Source of the DNA: an uncultured Porphyromonadaceae bacterium
GTDB taxonomy: Bacteria; Bacteroidota; Bacteroidia; Bacteroidales; Muribaculaceae
DNA: 8,245 nt
Direction of reading: 5' to 3'
Assembly: GCA_947174735.1 (NCBI GenBank)
Contig: CAMWKC010000087.1
Coordinates: 1-8,245 of the forward strand
Under the pieces are notes generated by a model. The model was given only the letters and a program-made list of their open reading frames with translations, was not told where the DNA came from and did not search any database. Shown here piece by piece: positions 1-6,809 of this stretch (positions are counted from its first letter, which is position 1; every line of letters starts with the position of its first letter). Position numbers and translations under genes: made by a program.

Positions 1-141
1 TCCTTTATCAGCGCGAAGCTGGTTTCCGCCGGGAGCTCTGCTCCCAAAGTCATCAGCGCGCCCTTTCGTCAGCGCGAAGCTGTTCCTCCTTTATCAGCGC
101 GAAGCTGGTTTCCGCCGGGAGCTCTGCTCCCAAAGTCATCA
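1..141. repeat. 55-bp perfect direct repeat, two copies 86 bp apart
   Basis: Positions 1-55 and 87-141 are identical. The shorter motif TCAGCGCGAAGCTG also occurs a third time at 69-82, between the two copies. Copy 1 may continue left of the window. Read on the minus strand each copy contains GGGAGC-AGA-GCTCCC, a perfect 6-bp hairpin, and CAGC-TTCGC-GCTG, a smaller one, but no T-run, so it is not a standard terminator. Copy 2 lies inside the 3' end of the second permease gene and codes for its C-terminal tail. The element looks like a short palindromic interspersed or REP-like repeat. That label is an inference, since only this locus is visible. Confidence 0.9.
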
Positions 142-1340
142 ACAGCCTCCTTTGGCCCGCGCCAAAGCTGCGGATAAACTATCCAGCGTTGCACCACGTA
201 GGCCAACACAAGATAGACACCGGTCTGAATCCAGAGGCTGATATACTCAGGCCGCACCTGTGCCAATGACGAACCGTTAGCATTCATCTTGATAAAACCT
301 TCGACTCCCCATGTCGCCGGTACGCAGTCGCTCATAAAGCGCCACATCCCGTGCATAGCATAACGCGGCCATGTCAGTCCTGACAAGAACAGGAACGCAA
401 CCGAAGTGATAACCCACAACACAAACACCGACTCGCGCTCCGAGCATACACTCTGCAGGCAGAAGCCAACGCAGATACTTGCCAAAATCATCGGAGTCAG
501 AAAAGCCAATATTTCCCAGAAGTTACCAGCCATCGGGAAAGAGAATATCAGCGGCACGTAGTGCACAAGAAATATAGCCGGCAGTATGATGATAGTGAAA
601 TAGCACAGCATCTGTCCCAACATACTGCCAAGTACTGACTCACCTTGATTAACACCGACATAACCGATAAGACGCGGATTGGCGCGTTTGGCACCTCCCG
701 CCATACCTACTGCAAGAATTATGCACTGCTGAAGTATGAGTATCACCACACCGGGCATGATAAACGAGTCGAAACCGCTCGATGTATTACCCATCGCTAT
801 ATTGTTTACGCTCATCAGGTCACCACTTGATATAGTAGCCGCTAACGGAGCTACCTCGTTGATTTTCTGAAGCTGAAGCTCGGCACTCATCTCCTGCATT
901 ACGTTGGTAGAGGCTACCAAAAAACCACGGTAACGAAGCAGCAGACTCATATCGCTGTAGAGAACGGCATTCGCCTGTTCGCCGATACCGGTTTTTCGTC
1001 CGAAGCCTTCCGGAATCTCAAGAATACCGAAACACTCGTGACTGTGCATGGCACGTTTAGCCTCATTCATATCGGCGGCATAACCTCTGACATAAATCTC
1101 CTGACAGGCATCGAGCTTGCGCACCAATTCGCGGCTTATCTGCGAACGGTCATGATCAACCACAACCATCTTGACCTCACGCACAAGCTCCGGATTATAT
1201 ATAAGCGAATATATAATAGGATAGGCCATCGGCAGAAACGCAAAAAACAGTATTATGCCCTGGTCGTGCAGCACAAGTTTGAACTCCCTGCAATATACAA
1301 GGAAGAACGAGGCTATGGAGTTTTTAAATTTATTCCACAT
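69..1340 (-). CDS. ABC-2 type transporter permease (second of the pair)
   Basis: This 423-residue inner-membrane protein has the layout of the YhhJ/YbhS-like ABC-2 permeases. One membrane helix lies near residues 29-48, followed by a large extracytoplasmic domain (about 49-190, including VVVDHDRSQISRELVRKL and FGILEIPEGFG). Five more helices lie near 192-213, 237-262, 276-297, 304-322 and 367-387. Family knowledge says such permeases pair up and export drugs or lipids together with an HlyD partner. It is the last gene of the operon in the window, 12 bp after the other permease, which it resembles in plan. The start is ATG at 1338-1340. Residues 401-423 (DDFGSRAPGGNQLRADKG and onward) come from the 55-bp repeat, so the original stop was probably near residue 400. 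The substrate is unknown. Confidence 0.9.
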   Translation of the reverse strand: MWNKFKNSIASFFLVYCREFKLVLHDQGIILFFAFLPMAYPIIYSLIYNPELVREVKMVVVDHDRSQISRELVRKLDACQEIYVRGYAADMNEAKRAMHSHECFGILEIPEGFGRKTGIGEQANAVLYSDMSLLLRYRGFLVASTNVMQEMSAELQLQKINEVAPLAATISSGDLMSVNNIAMGNTSSGFDSFIMPGVVILILQQCIILAVGMAGGAKRANPRLIGYVGVNQGESVLGSMLGQMLCYFTIIILPAIFLVHYVPLIFSFPMAGNFWEILAFLTPMILASICVGFCLQSVCSERESVFVLWVITSVAFLFLSGLTWPRYAMHGMWRFMSDCVPATWGVEGFIKMNANGSSLAQVRPEYISLWIQTGVYLVLAYVVQRWIVYPQLWRGPKEAVDDFGSRAPGGNQLRADKGGTASR

Positions 1341-1352
1341 AACATTGACGCC

Positions 1353-2525
1353 TCAGGGCGTGTAAACGGGTTTGACAAATGCCTTCTTGATGCGCCAGAG
1401 CACAGTGAAGGGTATGATAAGATATACGAGATATGCCACAAACCAGATACGTGAGTAATAGATAGGTATGCCGTTAAGCGCCTGGTCTATATATATCAGG
1501 AAGTTGTAACGTATCGGCATAAGCCAGCTGAATATCGAAACGGCACCGTACATGCTTTCAACAGGGAAGGAGAAGGCTGCTATCGAGAACGAAAGTATGC
1601 CTAACAGTGCGCACATCGACAGCGACAGTCGCAGATTGGGCAGAACGCCGAAGAAGAACACAGCCAACGCCTGCGCAGCGAATACGAACATTACCTGCGA
1701 AAGACCGAACCACCACCACGAACCGTTCATAGGATATGAATTCCACGCGTAAAGCCATGAAGTCATAAAGGCTGACATCACGAGCCATATCACTGTCTGA
1801 GGCAGTAGCTTGCCGAAAAGAGCTTTTACAATCGAACCTCCCGACATCTGCATCAGCTGTATCGAAGTATGATACTTGATTTCCTGGCCGAGACTGAAAC
1901 AGGTCATAAGCATTATCATAAGCTGTAGACAGCAGGGTATGAACGAATTGCAGAGATATATGGCATAGTTCAGGCCCGGATTGCCCAATCCGCGTGTGGT
2001 GATGTTGACCGGCTGCAACAGACTTGCCGGTGAGGCCACGGCTGACTCGGCGCCTACGGCATCGAGTACCGACATGGCAATTCCGGCCTTAGTGAAAAGT
2101 GCTGTGGCCTTAAATGTCTTGAAAAGCAGCGAAGCCGGCACGAAGTAGGTCATGTTGGTGTAGAAGGTAATGGCCGGGCCGTTGCCTGAAAGCAGATTGG
2201 CCTGAAAATCCTCCGGAATCATGAAGAAACCGTATATCTTACCCTCCTGCAACAGATGACGCGCTTCGGTAAAGCTCTCGCAGCTCTCGGCATATTCCAC
2301 CATCTGCATACCGGCGAGATTCTGCGATATTTCGCGTGACAGAGCCGTGCCGTCGCGGTCTACTATGGCCGCCGGTACTTTGATGGGCAGACCGTTCTCC
2401 ATGAGTCCGGCCAACAAAAAGAAGCAGAACAGAGGCAGCACGAAGAATCCGGCCCAATAGATGGGGCGGCGCACTATCTGAAGCACGCTTCGCTGAATGA
2501 TGGCTTTGAGTCCGGAATTTTTCAT
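1353..2525 (-). CDS. ABC-2 type transporter permease (first of the pair)
   Basis: This is a 390-residue inner-membrane permease of the same ABC-2 family as its downstream neighbour. A first helix lies near residues 22-41. A soluble extracytoplasmic domain of about 140 residues follows, with the family pattern of AAIVDRDGTALSREI, then GFFMIPEDF. Further hydrophobic segments lie near 185-212, 236-259, 270-294, 298-320 and 357-377. The start ATG is only 7 bp beyond the stop of the HlyD-like gene, and the next permease begins 12 bp after its stop, so the three are almost surely co-transcribed. By family knowledge the two permeases form a heterodimeric channel energised by a cytoplasmic ABC ATPase. 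No ATPase domain is fused to either protein or encoded in the window. The substrate cannot be read from the sequence. Confidence 0.9.
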   Translation of the reverse strand: MKNSGLKAIIQRSVLQIVRRPIYWAGFFVLPLFCFFLLAGLMENGLPIKVPAAIVDRDGTALSREISQNLAGMQMVEYAESCESFTEARHLLQEGKIYGFFMIPEDFQANLLSGNGPAITFYTNMTYFVPASLLFKTFKATALFTKAGIAMSVLDAVGAESAVASPASLLQPVNITTRGLGNPGLNYAIYLCNSFIPCCLQLMIMLMTCFSLGQEIKYHTSIQLMQMSGGSIVKALFGKLLPQTVIWLVMSAFMTSWLYAWNSYPMNGSWWWFGLSQVMFVFAAQALAVFFFGVLPNLRLSLSMCALLGILSFSIAAFSFPVESMYGAVSIFSWLMPIRYNFLIYIDQALNGIPIYYSRIWFVAYLVYLIIPFTVLWRIKKAFVKPVYTP

Positions 2526-2532
2526 GACAGCC

Positions 2533-3597
2533 TTATTTTTCTATACCTTCGTATATTACAGACATACCGGGACGGAAACCGTCTATACGCTGTTCTGGAC
2601 GTGCCTTAATCTGGAACGTGCGTGCGTCATAGTCGCCGGTAGACTTGGTTGCCTGCCAGTTGGCGTATGTGCCGAGGTCGCGTATGTAGTAGACGGTCAT
2701 CGTGGTGTGTACGTCAAGTGCGGGAATATGTACTTTTATCTTCGAACCGTTGCGCAGGTCTTTGAGCATATTTTCGCGCATGTTGAACACTGCCCAGTGG
2801 TCGTCTTTCTGGAGCGACATGATGGGTGCACCGGTAGCCACAAGTTCTGACACCTGTGGATAAACTACGGTTATCTCGCCGTCGCAGGGAGCGATAAGAT
2901 ATTGGTCCTCCATGATAGCACCGACTTCCTTAACACCGGCTTTCGATACATTAACCATAGCTTCGGCGGCTTCCTTATCCTCTTTCTGCGCACCGGCTAC
3001 GGCAAGTTCATACTGGCTCTGGGCAGCGGCCTTTCCGGCTACTGCTGCATCGTAGGCAGCCTTGGCTTCGTCGCGCTTCTGCTCGCTTACAACACCTTTT
3101 TCATAGAGATTCTGCATACGGCGGTAAGTCTTTTCGCTGATACCGACGGCAGCCTGTGCCTGGTCTACAAGGTCTTTTGCGGCTGAGATAATCTGTTTGC
3201 GTGTTCCGGCGTCTACCTTGCGGTTGGTGGCACGAGTCACGTCCTCCATAGCCTGTGCCTGTTCCATACGGGCGTCAAGCAGCGACGAGTGTATGCGTAC
3301 CAATGTGTCGCCGGCTTTGACCTTCTGACCCTCTTCAACATAGAAATCAGCTATACGCCCCGGCATCTTGCCCGATATACGTATCTCGGTGGCGTCGCCC
3401 TGACCCTGTATGGTGTCGGGTCCTTGCTTTATACATAGGAAACCGATTATCGCCATAGCGATAAGTATAAGCAGAATGATTACGATAGTGAGTATAAGAC
3501 CCCGGTCTTTGGCTGTGACCTGTGCCGGTGTGTTGAAAGGTGAATTGCTGTCGGCGGTCTGTACCGGAACGGCATTATTGTTAGAAGTGTTATCCAT
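2533..3597 (-). CDS. HlyD/EmrA-family membrane fusion (periplasmic adaptor) protein
   Basis: This 354-residue adaptor would bridge the inner-membrane permeases and the outer-membrane TolC-like channel. After a Ser/Asn-rich cytoplasmic N-terminus there is one membrane anchor at about 33-56. A first biotinyl-lipoyl half follows at about 65-105 (EIRISGKMPGRIADFYVEEG, then VKAGDTLVRI). An Ala/Lys/Glu-rich helical hairpin, likely coiled coil, spans about 105-228. The second lipoyl half is at about 230-262 (YLIAPCDGEITVV) and a beta-barrel region runs to the end, with the family motif DGFRPGMSV near 339-347. It lies 55 bp after the TolC-like gene and 7 bp before the first permease. Length and domain order match EmrA/YbhG/YhiI-type adaptors. 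The exported substrate is not known. Confidence 0.93.
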   Translation of the reverse strand: MDNTSNNNAVPVQTADSNSPFNTPAQVTAKDRGLILTIVIILLILIAMAIIGFLCIKQGPDTIQGQGDATEIRISGKMPGRIADFYVEEGQKVKAGDTLVRIHSSLLDARMEQAQAMEDVTRATNRKVDAGTRKQIISAAKDLVDQAQAAVGISEKTYRRMQNLYEKGVVSEQKRDEAKAAYDAAVAGKAAAQSQYELAVAGAQKEDKEAAEAMVNVSKAGVKEVGAIMEDQYLIAPCDGEITVVYPQVSELVATGAPIMSLQKDDHWAVFNMRENMLKDLRNGSKIKVHIPALDVHTTMTVYYIRDLGTYANWQATKSTGDYDARTFQIKARPEQRIDGFRPGMSVIYEGIEK

Positions 3598-3652
3598 GGG
3601 GTGTGATTTTTAGTAGGGATGTGTTGTGTTTGACCGATAATATCTTTTTATA

Positions 3653-5089
3653 TCAATAATACTTCATCGCTCCTGTTACCTTGCTCAGATATACTTCGCA
3701 AAGGCGTATGGCGATTTCGGCGTCTATTTTTTCTGAATTGGCCTGCAACCAGGCAGTCTGGGCTGCTGTCACGTCGTCGGTGGTAAGCACACCTTCGCGG
3801 AAGGCTAACTGTGCCTGACGCAGATTCTCGTCAGCTTTGGTAAGGTTCTTACGGGTCATGTCGTAGGTCTTGAAAGCCTCCTGGAAGCTGTACTGTGCCT
3901 GACGTACCTGCAGGTCTACTTTCTCTTCCATATCTTCGAGCAGCAGACGCTGTGCATTTGTAGTGGCTTGTGTGGCACGGTAATGATTGTAACGTCCGCC
4001 CCAGTGCCATATAGGTATAGTGACGGTAGCGCCGATACTGAAACCGCCGCCAAACCGCTTCTCGAACCCATCTATCACATTCGGGTTGCTGAAACTCCAC
4101 GCGCCTACCAGAGCGACCTTCGGCAGCATCGTACCCAAAGCGAGTTTCTCACGCCCTTTAAGCATATTTATGCCATGACGCAGCACCTCAAGGTCCTGAC
4201 GGTTGGCATATACATCGTTCATGTTGATATTGTAATCGGGTGCCTGTGTCGCGCTGCTACGCAAGCCTTCATCCGAAAGCTCCATATATGTATCAGCCGG
4301 CAGACCGCACAGCTGAGCTAACGCCATACGCGACAGCGTCAGACCGTTGTCAACCTTCGTAAGCATAATCTGTGCCTCGTTGAGCTTCACTTCAACGGTA
4401 AGCAGGTCGCTCCGTGTAGCCATACCCTCTTCAAGCAGAGCATTGACATTGTAACGCAGCGAATCAACCAAATTAACGAAACTCTGAGCTAACTTCTTCT
4501 TCTCTTTGAGTGATACCACCTGCCAGTAAGCTTCATCGACAGCATATACTATATCCTGTGCCGCACTGTTGCGGGCTGCTATCGCCGCCTGCTCAGCATA
4601 CTTGGTGATGTCATTAAGAGCGCGTATCATACCGCCCATAAATATAGGCTGTGTCAGCGTGAAAGCACCCGCAAAGACATTACGCGTATCATAAGTCATA
4701 GCCTCTTTAGGTATCACAGCCACTTCGGAAGGAATATAACTACCCGTCTGCGGATCCTTAATAGGTACACCGTCCGGCCCCGTCACCAAATTGTAATTAT
4801 ACTTCATCGTCTTGGGGTCAAACGACATAGTAGGCAACTTAGCATCCTCGCCAAGCAACGCAATCTCATGCTGATTATGCATGTAAGTACCGTTAAAGTC
4901 AATACCCGGCAGATAAGCCGAGAAAGCCGCCTTACGCTCCAAAGCCGCCCCGCGTACACCCTCATCGGCAACACGCAGCGTCTTATTATTGCGCAACGCC
5001 ATACTGCGGCAAGAGTCAAGGCTCACCGTCTGCGCTGAGGCTGAACCGGCCAAAGCAAAGGCCAGCGAAAGCAATAGACATGTTTTCAT
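3653..5089 (-). CDS. TolC-family outer membrane efflux protein
   Basis: This 478-residue protein is the first gene of the exporter operon. It has a clear Sec signal peptide: MKT, a hydrophobic stretch, then SASAQ with likely cleavage after residue 19. The mature protein begins with the OEP-family opening (SLDSCRSMALRNNKTLRVA) and shows the family's two long helical halves. Phrases such as LPGIDFNGTY, LTQPIFMGGMIRALNDITKY, AYWQVVSLKEKKKLAQ and LLEEGMATRSDLL belong to the first half, and MLPKVALVGAW, VTIPIWHWGGRYNHYRAT and AFREGVLTTDDV to the second. It should trimerise as the outer-membrane exit duct for the HlyD-like adaptor and permeases encoded downstream. The start ATG at 5087-5089 is fixed by the signal peptide. 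The promoter must lie in the 5090-5400 region. Confidence 0.95.
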   Translation of the reverse strand: MKTCLLLSLAFALAGSASAQTVSLDSCRSMALRNNKTLRVADEGVRGAALERKAAFSAYLPGIDFNGTYMHNQHEIALLGEDAKLPTMSFDPKTMKYNYNLVTGPDGVPIKDPQTGSYIPSEVAVIPKEAMTYDTRNVFAGAFTLTQPIFMGGMIRALNDITKYAEQAAIAARNSAAQDIVYAVDEAYWQVVSLKEKKKLAQSFVNLVDSLRYNVNALLEEGMATRSDLLTVEVKLNEAQIMLTKVDNGLTLSRMALAQLCGLPADTYMELSDEGLRSSATQAPDYNINMNDVYANRQDLEVLRHGINMLKGREKLALGTMLPKVALVGAWSFSNPNVIDGFEKRFGGGFSIGATVTIPIWHWGGRYNHYRATQATTNAQRLLLEDMEEKVDLQVRQAQYSFQEAFKTYDMTRKNLTKADENLRQAQLAFREGVLTTDDVTAAQTAWLQANSEKIDAEIAIRLCEVYLSKVTGAMKYY

Positions 5090-5272
5090 TATGGTGTGGA
5101 ATTAGGAATTTCGTCGATATAGTCACTTTATATACTTCTATCTCCATCCAGATGTGGTTCTTTAACAAATACAATCCACCCCCCTCCTTGGTTTACCCCC
5201 AACCTGCTTTTAACACACCCCTTATAAAATTGTAAACAAATTTCATTTACTATTTTGCAAAACCTGGTATAT

Positions 5273-5306
5273 TATAATGTAGACCTATGACTGGTCATAC
5301 ATTATA
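5273..5306. promoter_or_regulatory. Long inverted repeat, candidate regulator operator
   Basis: TATAATGTA (5273-5281) followed by GACC (5282-5285) faces GGTC (5293-5296) and TACATTATA (5298-5306). This gives 13 paired bases with a one-base bulge and a 7-base centre. Nested in the middle is TATGAC-TG-GTCATA (5286-5299), itself a perfect 6+6 palindrome. There is no T-run, so a terminator is unlikely. It sits 184 bp upstream of the exporter start codon and about 80 bp upstream of the candidate RNA promoter, so it could serve either. Exporter operons of this type are often controlled by TetR/AcrR repressors that bind such sites. No regulator gene is in the window, so that link is inference. Confidence 0.5.
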
Positions 5307-5384
5307 CGTAAGTTAAAACTGTAACAATGAAAGGCTACAAGTAAAAACATAGTCATTGCTAAAGATAGTTTGGCAAATTCTTCG

Positions 5385-5392
5385 TAACTTTG
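5385..5392 (+). promoter_or_regulatory. Bacteroidetes-type -7 box (TAACTTTG) upstream of candidate RNA
   Basis: TAACTTTG matches the TAnnTTTG consensus of the Bacteroidetes primary sigma factor, and predicts a start near 5398-5401. A TTTG at 5369-5372 lies only 12 bp upstream. A TTG at 5356-5358 is 26 bp upstream. Neither has the usual 19-21 bp spacing, so the -33 element is weak or absent. The box lies just before the folded region listed next, which supports its use. Confidence 0.5.
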
Positions 5393-5396
5393 CAAT

Positions 5397-5651
5397 TGCA
5401 GTATACACTCTTTTAAGTATATTGCAGACATATTGAAGATGAGCGTCAAACATTCCGTTATCTGATACTGAAAATCTGGACAATTTTCTTATCTACGCAG
5501 ATGACAAGCGATGACGCTCACGCTGAAGTGTATATCTCAGCCTAAATAGCTGTCTTATATACCGCAAGCGTGAGCTTTTTACTTGTTACCCGTAGATGGC
5601 AGTCCAGAGCCTCAGTATGGTAACGTAGTAATTAAGTTCACGCCTTTTTTT
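5397..5651 (+). ncRNA. Candidate structured RNA with competing helices
   Basis: The stretch has no protein reading frame but is dense in complementary segments. Helices that can be drawn by eye are: 5397-5406 with 5417-5426 (10 pairs, one G-U); 5440-5448 TGAGCGTCA with 5512-5520 TGACGCTCA (9 pairs); inside that GTTATCTG with CAGATGAC, then GAAAAT with ATTTTC; 5516-5524 GCTCACGCT with 5567-5575 AGCGTGAGC (9 pairs), followed by TTTTT; inside that GTATAT/ATATAC and CAGC/GCTG; 5581-5590 with 5619-5629 (about 10 pairs with a bulge); and 5568-5575 GCGTGAGC with 5636-5643 GTTCACGC (8 pairs, one G-U), followed by seven T. The second and third of the long helices share 5516-5520, and the third and last share 5568-5575, so they exclude one another. 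It could be a free small RNA (6S-like or a Bacteroidales family RNA) or a cis-acting leader. I do not recognise the family. Confidence 0.55.
5568..5651 (+). terminator. Candidate intrinsic terminator of the structured RNA
   Basis: GCGTGAGC at 5568-5575 can pair with GTTCACGC at 5636-5643, which runs straight into CTTTTTTT (T-run 5645-5651). The 60-base interior holds its own hairpin (5581-5590 with 5619-5629). The T-run is convincing, but the stem is long-range, and its left arm can instead close the upstream hairpin 5516-5575, which ends in TTTTT. Either position could terminate transcription. Confidence 0.45.
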
Positions 5652-5991
5652 ATTCCCCGATTAATAACCTTATTTATGATTTATGCATAATAACAACATT
5701 AGCAACGCTAAGTCGTATCTTATTGATTAAAATAAGCAAGATGAAAGTTGTGTTTAACTTTGTACTAAAACCTAAGAAAGTATCTTTGGCTGATGTTCTC
5801 AATTTGGTCAAATAGACTGAGAAACTACATAATTTTATGTGGTCAAATACTATAAATTACTGTATAATCAACTATTTAACTTAATTTAGTGTTAAATCTC
5901 ATGCTAAATGTACTACTTTTAACATATTAAACACTTGATTTATCGAAGTCTTTAACAAATTCTCAAAAATAACCTAAGGATTGATATAACA
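5652..5991. other. AT-rich leader upstream of the E2/JAB cassette
   Basis: This 340-bp stretch is strongly AT-rich and has no long ORF. It must contain the promoter of the E2-like gene. TAACTTTG at 5755-5762 matches the -7 consensus, but no correctly spaced -33 TTTG is visible. If used, it would give a leader of roughly 220 bases. The motif TGGTCAAATA occurs twice (5805-5814 and 5840-5849). The second copy follows a small hairpin ACATAA-TT-TTATGT at 5827-5840. AAGGA at 5976-5980 lies 11 bases before the ATG at 5992, a possible but not decisive ribosome site, since Bacteroidetes rely little on them. Confidence 0.5.
5741..5815 (+). CDS. Doubtful 24-residue ORF in the cassette leader
   Basis: ATG at 5741 opens a frame that ends at TAG 5813-5815. 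The product begins MKVVFNFVLK and ends KKVSLADVLNLVK. A beta-strand-like start followed by an SLADVLNLV segment is superficially like the N-terminus of small beta-grasp proteins of the ThiS/MoaD type, which would suit the E2/JAB neighbours. It is far too short for the fold, and reading past the stop gives no recognisable continuation. The -7-like box at 5755-5762 falls inside it, so one of the two calls is probably wrong. No ribosome site is evident. It may be chance or a remnant. Confidence 0.15.
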   Translation: MKVVFNFVLKPKKVSLADVLNLVK

Positions 5992-6807
5992 ATGGAAAAA
6001 ATAATTTTAATTCCTGCAGGTCGTATGTCAGCCGACGATGCTGCTTTGGCTGCAAAGCGGGCAGCCTTAAAGGCTAAATTGCTCTCTGGTGACAAAATTA
6101 CTCTTAAATCTGGAACTGGTAATGCTGTGCAAGGTAGTGATGCTAACAACTCTATTAGCATTCCTAAGGGTAAACTGGCAGTTGATGATGTAGCTCTTAA
6201 AGCTAAGCGCGAAGCCCTTAAAAAGAAACTTATGAATGGAGAGAAAATTACTCTTAAAGGCGATGGCAATGTTACTGGTACTAGTAATGCACAGAATACA
6301 ACTATAAGTATCCCAAAAGGAAAGCTTGCTGCGCAATGGTATGAAACTAATCCTACTCTACTTCAAGCTGAAAAGGCAGCCATGGCAAAATGTTTTCCTG
6401 GCTTCAAACTTGGAAAACTTGATGACGGACGTCTCTATTGGCTGGGAGAGCTTACTCCTGGTGTTTATGAAACAAAGTTCGGTTGTAAAAAAAGTTACTA
6501 CGTAATGGCTGTTTATCAGAACAACCATCCTAACCAACAGATGGGATCTTCTGTATATGTATATCTCGTTCAACCAGATGTAGAAGATATCGTAAGAGAG
6601 TGCGGCTTTCATCCTTCACACCTTCTTCGAGACACAGTAGGAGAAGTTTATCTATGTACAACCGAGGCTGGTTTTGTTCAAACTGGCAATACGGTGACTA
6701 CCGCTGCCTCCGTACTAGCATGGGCAGTAAAATGGCTTTTAGCCTATGAACTGGTTCTAACAGGAGATCTCCCTAAGGAAAAATTTAACGAACATCACGG
6801 AATTTAA
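5992..6807 (+). CDS. E2 (UBC-like) fold protein with N-terminal 50-residue tandem repeats
   Basis: This is a 271-residue cytoplasmic protein with no signal or membrane segment. Residues 4-113 are repeats with an exact 50-residue period (see the separate entry). Residues 115-260 read like a prokaryotic E2: a helix (NPTLLQAEKAAMAKCF), strands around RLYWLGEL and YYVMAVYQNNHP, strand VYVYLVQPD, then FHPSHLLRDTVGEVYLCTTE, and a helix VLAWAVKWLLAYELVLTGD. In E2 families a catalytic Cys follows the HP...G...C stretch. Here that is Cys222 (YLCT), with His207 and His210 upstream. The WL..YE..LTG ending is also seen in prokaryotic E2-like proteins. The role would be to carry a ubiquitin-like modifier as a thioester. 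The JAB metalloprotease gene follows after 2 bp, supporting this. No E1 is adjacent. The fold was called from motif pattern, not from a search, so a non-catalytic RWD-like protein remains possible. The start is the only ATG before the first repeat. Confidence 0.62.
   Translation: MEKIILIPAGRMSADDAALAAKRAALKAKLLSGDKITLKSGTGNAVQGSDANNSISIPKGKLAVDDVALKAKREALKKKLMNGEKITLKGDGNVTGTSNAQNTTISIPKGKLAAQWYETNPTLLQAEKAAMAKCFPGFKLGKLDDGRLYWLGELTPGVYETKFGCKKSYYVMAVYQNNHPNQQMGSSVYVYLVQPDVEDIVRECGFHPSHLLRDTVGEVYLCTTEAGFVQTGNTVTTAASVLAWAVKWLLAYELVLTGDLPKEKFNEHHGI
6004..6333 (+). repeat. Protein-level tandem repeat, 150-bp period (2 full + 1 partial)
   Basis: Repeat starts are aligned at Ile5 (6004), Ile55 (6154) and Ile105 (6304). 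The shared pattern is I-x-I-P-x-G-[RK]-[ML]-[SA]-x-D-D-x-A-L-x-A-K-R-x-A-L-K-x-K-L, then G-[DE]-K-I-T-L-K, then a Gly/Asn/Thr/Ser-rich linker. The third copy stops after about ten residues (ISIPKGKLAA), where the E2-like domain begins. The DNA has diverged apart from stretches such as AAAATTACTCTTAAA, so this is an old duplication kept in frame. Each unit is rich in Lys and would form a strand, a helix and a strand. Confidence 0.9.
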
Positions 6808-6809
6808 TT

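Larger units (their letters stand above)
5090..5396. other. Intergenic region between exporter operon and candidate RNA
   Basis: No plausible protein gene is seen on either strand. The part next to the TolC-like gene (5160-5225) is oddly C-rich (runs of CCCCCC and CCCCC), so the likely leader transcript would be G-rich. A convincing minus-strand TTTG / TAnnTTTG pair was not found. The best weak candidates are a TTTTGC on the minus strand just inside the palindrome and the AT-rich stretch at 5220-5250. The palindrome at 5273-5306 is listed separately. A 10-bp palindrome TGCAATTGCA occupies 5391-5400. Confidence 0.5.

Noticed and set aside
645..4321. Several plus-strand frames opposite the exporter genes
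   Set aside because: They are antisense to clearly recognisable proteins, and their products show no domain, signal or conserved motif.
5397..5651. Retron or CRISPR-associated RNA identity for the structured region
   Set aside because: No reverse transcriptase, Cas protein or repeat array is in the window, and the helices do not show the msr/msd arrangement clearly enough to claim it.
5952..6612. Minus-strand open frames of 84-105 codons opposite the E2-like gene
   Set aside because: They mirror the repeat-coding strand, have low-complexity Leu/Ser/Phe-rich products and no family features.
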